This document shows positions 6,689 to 10,275 of a DNA stretch of 10,275 nucleotides, piece by piece. Positions within the stretch are counted from its first letter, which is position 1; each line of letters starts with the position of its first letter. Position numbers and translations under genes: made by a program. Source of the stretch: RGIG4103 sp045644605 (GTDB lineage Bacteria > Bacillota > Clostridia > RUG12999); contig JAZRHB010000082.1 in assembly GCA_045644605.1 (NCBI GenBank), positions 1 to 10,275 of the forward strand, written 5' to 3'. A model generated the notes under the pieces. The model searched no databases. It saw only the letters and a program-made list of their open reading frames with translations, and was not told the origin of the DNA.

Positions 6689-6986
6689 GGGCTTCGAACG
6701 GCGGTTATTCTCAGGGATCATTCGCCCAAAAACCATTCCTTTGGCACATAGCAGTGTCAAAACCGCTTGAAACCCGCCAGGGTTTCTGTGCAGTTTTTCC
6801 TTGCTCTGCACTCAAAATAATGGTTTTTGTGGTGCTAGGCAGTTTTGAAACACAGATTTTTGAAATCATACAAAGATTAAAAGCACCGCAATACTTATGT
6901 ATTACGGTGCTTTTTGATGCAGTATAAACTAAAAAGATGGTTTCAAAACCGATTTCTCCCTAAGAATAACCGCCGAAACCGAAGCC
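6689..6986. repeat. Inverted-repeat-bounded structured intergenic element (MITE-like repeat or structured RNA candidate)
   Basis: The 307 bp between the ligase stop (6683) and the convergent lipoprotein stop (6991) contain no credible gene but are packed with symmetry. The outer arms are 6699-6717 (CGGCGGTTATTCTCAGGGA) and 6957-6975, whose reverse complement matches at 18 of 19 positions. After a small offset the arms continue with GGCTTCG (6690-6696) and CGAAGCC (6980-6986). Weaker similarity extends inward to AAACCAT (6730-6736) and ATGGTTT (6937-6943). Inner elements are a perfect 11-bp pair CAAAAACCATT (6727-6737) / AATGGTTTTTG (6819-6829), hairpin GAAACCC-GCCA-GGGTTTC (6769-6786), hairpin GTGCAG/CTGCAC (6788-6811), and the terminator hairpin 6879-6914. 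No transposase and no clear target duplication are seen. Being a dispersed repeat is inference; only one copy is in view. Confidence 0.6.
6879..6915. terminator. Bidirectional terminator between ligase and lipoprotein genes
   Basis: A 16-bp stem (6879-6894 with 6899-6914, one C/A mismatch) has the core AAGCACCG / CGGTGCTT and a TTAT loop. TTTTT follows on the plus strand. On the minus strand the stem is followed by TTTTAAT, so it can stop transcription from both convergent genes. It lies nearly 200 bp after the ligase stop, nested in the inverted-repeat element. Confidence 0.8.
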
Positions 6987-6990
6987 TTTT

Positions 6991-7779
6991 TTATTTCTTT
7001 CGATGAGTATAATCATAAAATCCTTTTTTGGGGATTTGTCTTCCGTCAAAATATTCGCTGCTTCGTCCGTCTTTGCCAAACAGGGAATAAGTTGCAAGCA
7101 GTACTGCTGAGTTGGTTCTGCCCGTTATATCATAAATATCTTCATACTTAAATCCGTAATCTTTAAGTTTTTTTAACGTGCCGTAAACTACATCTTTTTC
7201 TTCGTCACTTATTTCTTCAGGCGGGATTGTAATAAACATATCCATTGTGGACAGCTTTTCCTGAACAAGCTTACCATCATCAAGCTTTATAACGTAATGG
7301 TCATTAAACGGTGGGTCGCCTGCCCACGCACCGATTCCTGAAACAAACAATGTTTTATCATTAAATGTAATATCAACAAACGAAAACAGCGGAAGAAGCT
7401 GCTTGATTTCTGTTTCATCAATAAACGAAACCTTGCCTTTTGCTATGCCGTATAACTTTATTTTAATTGCAGTGTTCTTTGTGTTTTCATCGCCGAAAAA
7501 GTCATTACATTCGGTTTCTTCTCCGGTAATCAGCTCAGGTATACCGTCGCCGTCCAAATCTTCAATAAGTGAAAATATAAGTCCTTTTTGCGGTTCGTAT
7601 CCGTCCCAATTCATAGAACGCATATCTACATCTGAAATATCGCCGTTTCGCATTCCTGTTTCCGGAATAATTTCATCATAAAGGTAATCATAACAATAGT
7701 CGGCATAATCAGGTTTATCACACGAACACAAAACAAAAATCATAACAATAATCAAAAGTAAAGACAATATTTTTTTCAT
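6991..7779 (-). CDS. Putative lipoprotein with DxDxDG (EF-hand-like) motif, unknown function
   Basis: The predicted 262-residue protein starts with a basic-hydrophobic signal peptide MKKILSLLLIIVMIFVLCSC. The lipobox L17-C18-S19-C20 predicts cleavage before C20, lipid attachment, and anchoring on the outer face of the cytoplasmic membrane. A DLDGDGIPEL motif (74-83) resembles the calcium-binding loop of FG-GAP/VCBS-like and dockerin-like repeats, which is frequent in clostridial surface lipoproteins. The rest has no family that I recognise. It contains an aromatic- and acid-rich N-terminal part (several Tyr and Asp between 24 and 36) and a basic C terminus (DYTHRKK). The start ATG (7779) is preceded by AGGAGG (plus 7788-7793). 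It stands alone: divergent from the DUF1015 gene and convergent with the ligase gene. Function is not assigned. Confidence 0.8.
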   Translation of the reverse strand: MKKILSLLLIIVMIFVLCSCDKPDYADYCYDYLYDEIIPETGMRNGDISDVDMRSMNWDGYEPQKGLIFSLIEDLDGDGIPELITGEETECNDFFGDENTKNTAIKIKLYGIAKGKVSFIDETEIKQLLPLFSFVDITFNDKTLFVSGIGAWAGDPPFNDHYVIKLDDGKLVQEKLSTMDMFITIPPEEISDEEKDVVYGTLKKLKDYGFKYEDIYDITGRTNSAVLLATYSLFGKDGRSSEYFDGRQIPKKGFYDYTHRKK

Positions 7780-7800
7780 TTCACATACCTCCTTTTCTTC

Positions 7801-7829
7801 ATTTTAGCACACAAATATTCTTTTTTCAA
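7801..7829 (-). promoter_or_regulatory. Sigma-A promoter of the lipoprotein gene
   Basis: On the minus strand, TTGAAA (plus 7824-7829) and TAAAAT (plus 7801-7806) are separated by 17 bp, with TG before the -10 (TGCTAAAAT). These are the same hexamers as in the promoter at 282-310. The leader should be only about 15 nt, mostly occupied by the ribosome binding site. Confidence 0.75.
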
Positions 7830-7832
7830 TAC

Positions 7833-7861
7833 TTTACATTATTATAAAAGTATGTTATAAT
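7833..7861 (+). promoter_or_regulatory. Sigma-A promoter of the DUF1015 gene
   Basis: TTTACA (7833-7838) and the perfect TATAAT (7856-7861) are separated by 17 bp, with TG at 7853-7854 forming an extended -10. The start near 7868 leaves a leader of roughly 14 nt before ATG 7882. Its -35 box is only 3 bp from that of the divergent lipoprotein promoter. Confidence 0.8.
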
Positions 7862-7881
7862 CTAACATTGAGGTGGTTTTT

Positions 7882-9150
7882 ATGACATTTAATAAAGCAG
7901 ATATACTTTTGCCGAAATTTTCAAAGGACGGCGAAAAAATGAAAAAATGGAGCGTTGTAGCTTGCGACCAGTACACATCCGAACCGGAATACTGGAACAC
8001 GGTTTCCTCTTTTGTAGGGGATGAAAAATCAACACTTCGTCTTACAATCCCTGAAATATATCTTAACGACGCAGATATTGATGAAAGAATTGAAAATACA
8101 AATAAAACAATGAATAAATATATGGAAGAAGACGTTTTTGAAGTACATAAAAATTCATATATTTATGTTGAACGTACCCTTGCAAACGGCGTAAAACGTC
8201 TTGGAATTGTTGGCGCAGTTGACCTTGAAGATTATGATTATAACAAAGGCTCCGAGACCAAAATCCGTGCAACAGAAGGAACGGTTATTTCCCGAATTCC
8301 GCCAAGACTTAAGGTGCGCAATAATGCGGCCATAGAGCTTCCGCACATTATGCTTCTTATTGATGATGAGGAATGTGATATCATTGAATCTAATTCCAAA
8401 ATTACAGATACATTTGAAAAAGTGTATGATTTTGATATGATGCAGTCTTCAGGTCATATTGCAGGATATAAAATGTCAGAAGAAGCGGCAGACATCCTTG
8501 ATAAAAAGCTTGCCGCACTTGATGATATTGATGCGTTCAACACAAAATACGGCGTTAAAAAGGAAAGTCCCCTTATCTATGCAATGGGCGACGGAAACCA
8601 TTCTCTTGCAACTGCAAAAGCATACTACGAAAACCTTAAAAAAGAAATAGGGGATGCAGCAAAAACCTCTCCTGCAAGATATGCACTTTGTGAGCTTGTT
8701 AACCTTCATGGTGCTTCTCTTGAATTTGAAGCAATCCACAGAGTTATTTTTGAACTTGATGCCGATAAATTCCTTGCTGAATTTGAAAAAGAATATAACA
8801 TATCCTATGACGATGATGCAAAAGGACAGAGCTTTATATTCGTAGCAAATGGAAAAGGAAAAAAAGTAACGGTAACAAATCCAAGTGAATACCTTACTGT
8901 TGCAACACTGCAGAAATTTATTGATGCTTATATTGAGAAAAACGGCGGCGAAGTGGATTATATCCACGGCGAAGACGTTGTATATAAGCTTTGCACAGAC
9001 TCTTCGAATTTTGGTATGATTCTTGATGCGATGGATAAATCGGATTTATATAAATCTGTTATCATTGATGGCGCACTTCCGAGAAAAACATTCTCAATGG
9101 GTGAAGCCTGTGATAAGAGATTCTATACCGAAGCAAGAAAAATTAAATAA
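7882..9150 (+). CDS. DUF1015 family protein (COG4198)
   Basis: This 422-residue soluble protein has the hallmarks of the DUF1015 family: VVACDQYTSEPEYW near the N terminus (25-38), ETKIRATEGTVISRIPPRLK (125-144), the MGDGNHSLATAK motif (235-246) and the C-terminal RKTFSMGEACDKRF (401-414). The length is normal for the family. No biochemical function is established; the conserved GDGNH and Arg-rich patches look like an active or nucleotide-binding site, but that is inference. In some Clostridia the family is found near serine biosynthesis genes; none are in view here. An in-frame GTG at 7873 is part of the ribosome binding site GAGGTGG (7870-7876), so ATG 7882, five bases further on, is the likely start. 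The gene appears monocistronic, with its own promoter and terminator. Confidence 0.9.
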   Translation: MTFNKADILLPKFSKDGEKMKKWSVVACDQYTSEPEYWNTVSSFVGDEKSTLRLTIPEIYLNDADIDERIENTNKTMNKYMEEDVFEVHKNSYIYVERTLANGVKRLGIVGAVDLEDYDYNKGSETKIRATEGTVISRIPPRLKVRNNAAIELPHIMLLIDDEECDIIESNSKITDTFEKVYDFDMMQSSGHIAGYKMSEEAADILDKKLAALDDIDAFNTKYGVKKESPLIYAMGDGNHSLATAKAYYENLKKEIGDAAKTSPARYALCELVNLHGASLEFEAIHRVIFELDADKFLAEFEKEYNISYDDDAKGQSFIFVANGKGKKVTVTNPSEYLTVATLQKFIDAYIEKNGGEVDYIHGEDVVYKLCTDSSNFGMILDAMDKSDLYKSVIIDGALPRKTFSMGEACDKRFYTEARKIK

Positions 9151-9155
9151 AGTAA

Positions 9156-9185
9156 AAGGCATCCTTTGGGATGCCTTGTTTTTTT
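9156..9185. terminator. Shared bidirectional terminator of the DUF1015 and DUF1846 genes
   Basis: A perfect 9-bp stem AAGGCATCC / GGATGCCTT (9156-9164 and 9169-9177) with a TTTG loop is followed by GTTTTTTT. On the minus strand the same stem is followed by TTACTTTATT. The plus-strand T-run reaches into the stop codon (9184-9186) of the convergent DUF1846 gene. Confidence 0.9.
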
Positions 9186-10275
9186 ATTCCATTGTAGGAT
9201 TTTTTGCCTGGAAAACAGGTTCACAGGTAACGTTTATGCCAAGTCGTTTAAATACCTTTTCGTCAATAGCCGAAAGTATTACTGAAGAATGAAGCTCACA
9301 TCCGCGAAGTTTAGAAAGTTGCTGCATTGCAAGCTCGGCATTGGCATCGGTTGCCGCACAAATCGAAAGAGCAATCAAAACTTCATCGGTATGAAGTCTT
9401 GGGTTGCGGTTGCCGAGATGGTCGGTTTTAAGATGTTGTATAGGTTCAATTATAATCGGTGAAATAAGATGAATGCTGTCGTCAATTCCGGCAAGTTCTT
9501 TTAATGCATTTAAAAGAAGAGTTGCGCATGCACCAAGTAGGTCGGATGTTCTTCCGGTTACAATTCTACCATCGGAAAGTTCAATGGCCGCCGCAGGAGC
9601 ATTTGTTTCAACTGATTTTTCAAGCGCAGGTTTGATAACTGCACGGTCATTTTCTGTTACTCCTGCTTTTTTCATAAGCAGTTCAAGTTTGTATATAATA
9701 TCTTCTTCAAAGGAAACGCCTTTGCGTTCGTCACAAAGAGCTGCATAATATCTGCGCAGGATTTCCTGACGGGATGCGCTTTTTGTAACCTCATCATCTA
9801 TAATGCAATTACCTGCCATATTAACCCCCATATCGGTAGGTGATTTGTACGGACAGGTACCAAGAATTTTTTCAAGCATAGCTTTAACAACGGGGAAAAT
9901 CTCAACATCACGGTTGTAGTTAACTGTTGTTTCACCGTATGCATCAAGATGGAATGGGTCAATCATATTAACGTCGTTAAGGTCGGCTGTAGCCGCTTCG
10001 TAAGCAAGGTTAACCGGATGTGTAAGGGAAAGATTCCAGATAGGGAACGTTTCAAACTTTGCATATCCCGACTGAAGACCCATTTTGTGTTCGTGATAAA
10101 GCTGAGAAAGACAAGTTGCCATTTTACCGCTTCCGGGGCCGGGTGCAGTAACAACAATAAGGTCTCTTGAGGTTTCGATATATTCGTTTTTGCCAAACCC
10201 ATCATCGCTTACGATTTTGGTAATATCAGACGGGTATCCTTCAATTGAATAGTGGTGATAAACCTTTATTCCAAG
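9184..10275 (-). CDS. DUF1846 (UPF0371) family protein, N terminus cut by the window
   Basis: The frame is open from the right edge to the stop at 9184-9186, giving 363 residues. The family is usually about 500 residues, so roughly 130-140 N-terminal residues and the start codon are outside. At the edge the protein reads LGIKVYHHYSIEGYPSDI. It then has the signature VVTAPGPGSGKMATCLSQ, followed by YHEHKMGLQSGYAKFETFPI and HPVNLAYEAATADL, all strongly typical of DUF1846. GPGSGKM resembles a phosphate-binding loop (inference; no nucleotide role is established to my knowledge). The internal Met at 10122 is not the true start, because the conserved sequence continues upstream of it without a stop. 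It converges on the DUF1015 gene and shares its terminator. Cellular role is unknown. Confidence 0.92.
   Translation of the reverse strand, partial: LGIKVYHHYSIEGYPSDITKIVSDDGFGKNEYIETSRDLIVVTAPGPGSGKMATCLSQLYHEHKMGLQSGYAKFETFPIWNLSLTHPVNLAYEAATADLNDVNMIDPFHLDAYGETTVNYNRDVEIFPVVKAMLEKILGTCPYKSPTDMGVNMAGNCIIDDEVTKSASRQEILRRYYAALCDERKGVSFEEDIIYKLELLMKKAGVTENDRAVIKPALEKSVETNAPAAAIELSDGRIVTGRTSDLLGACATLLLNALKELAGIDDSIHLISPIIIEPIQHLKTDHLGNRNPRLHTDEVLIALSICAATDANAELAMQQLSKLRGCELHSSVILSAIDEKVFKRLGINVTCEPVFQAKNPTME

Noticed and set aside
6574..6927. Plus-strand open frame running from the ligase end into the intergenic element
   Set aside because: It starts inside the ligase in another frame, lacks a ribosome binding site and runs through hairpins of the inverted-repeat element, so coding is implausible.
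6689..6986. Intergenic element as a degraded insertion sequence with transposase remnants
   Set aside because: No translated segment in any frame resembles a transposase, and no clear target-site duplication flanks it. Only a non-coding MITE-like or RNA interpretation remains open.
9963..10205. Minus-strand small open frame MMGLAKTNISK... near the right edge
   Set aside because: It overlaps the DUF1846 coding frame, which carries the strongly conserved GPGSGKMATCLSQ signature in another frame.

Overview
The window is AT-rich bacterial chromosome from a low-GC Gram-positive organism, most likely an anaerobic Clostridia member. The evidence is strong AGGAGG/GGTGG-type ribosome binding sites, sigma-A promoters with TTGAnn / TGnTAtAAT elements and 17-bp spacers, intrinsic hairpin-plus-T terminators, a lipobox lipoprotein, and DUF1015 and DUF1846 proteins of the form common in Firmicutes. 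No tRNA, rRNA, CRISPR array, transposase or phage gene is visible. The species cannot be named from this sequence.

Layout. At the left edge is the start of a uracil/xanthine permease (minus strand, cut by the window). It is divergent from a two-gene plus-strand unit: an 11-helix NSS/SNF sodium:amino-acid-type symporter followed 14 bp later by a CaCA-family sodium/calcium exchanger. A hairpin terminator follows. Just beyond it, with no clear promoter of its own, lies a second pair: a YczE/YitT-like membrane protein whose 3' end overlaps a small alpha/beta hydrolase by 11 bp. The hydrolase ends in a perfect terminator hairpin. The -35 box of the next promoter starts inside that hairpin and drives a third pair: a stand-alone chloramphenicol-acetyltransferase-fold (2-oxoacid dehydrogenase E2 catalytic-domain-like) protein and an overlapping AMP-forming acyl-CoA ligase.

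Between the ligase and a convergent minus-strand lipoprotein gene is about 300 bp without a gene. It is almost entirely occupied by an inverted-repeat-bounded element rich in hairpins, including a bidirectional terminator. The lipoprotein gene and a DUF1015 gene are divergent, with -35 boxes only 3 bp apart and very short leaders. The DUF1015 gene converges on a DUF1846 (UPF0371) gene that runs off the right edge, and the two share one bidirectional terminator.

How the genes fit together. The first unit is membrane transport coupled to sodium. The ligase / acyltransferase-like pair suggests activation of a carboxylic acid to an acyl-CoA (via acyl-AMP) and transfer of the acyl group, with unknown substrates; the hydrolase next door could work on a related ester, but it belongs to a separate transcription unit. 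Most of the window is ordinary accessory metabolism and transport. The two points most worth a second look are the structured intergenic element at about 6689-6986 and the acyltransferase-like protein, whose expected catalytic histidine is replaced by glutamate.
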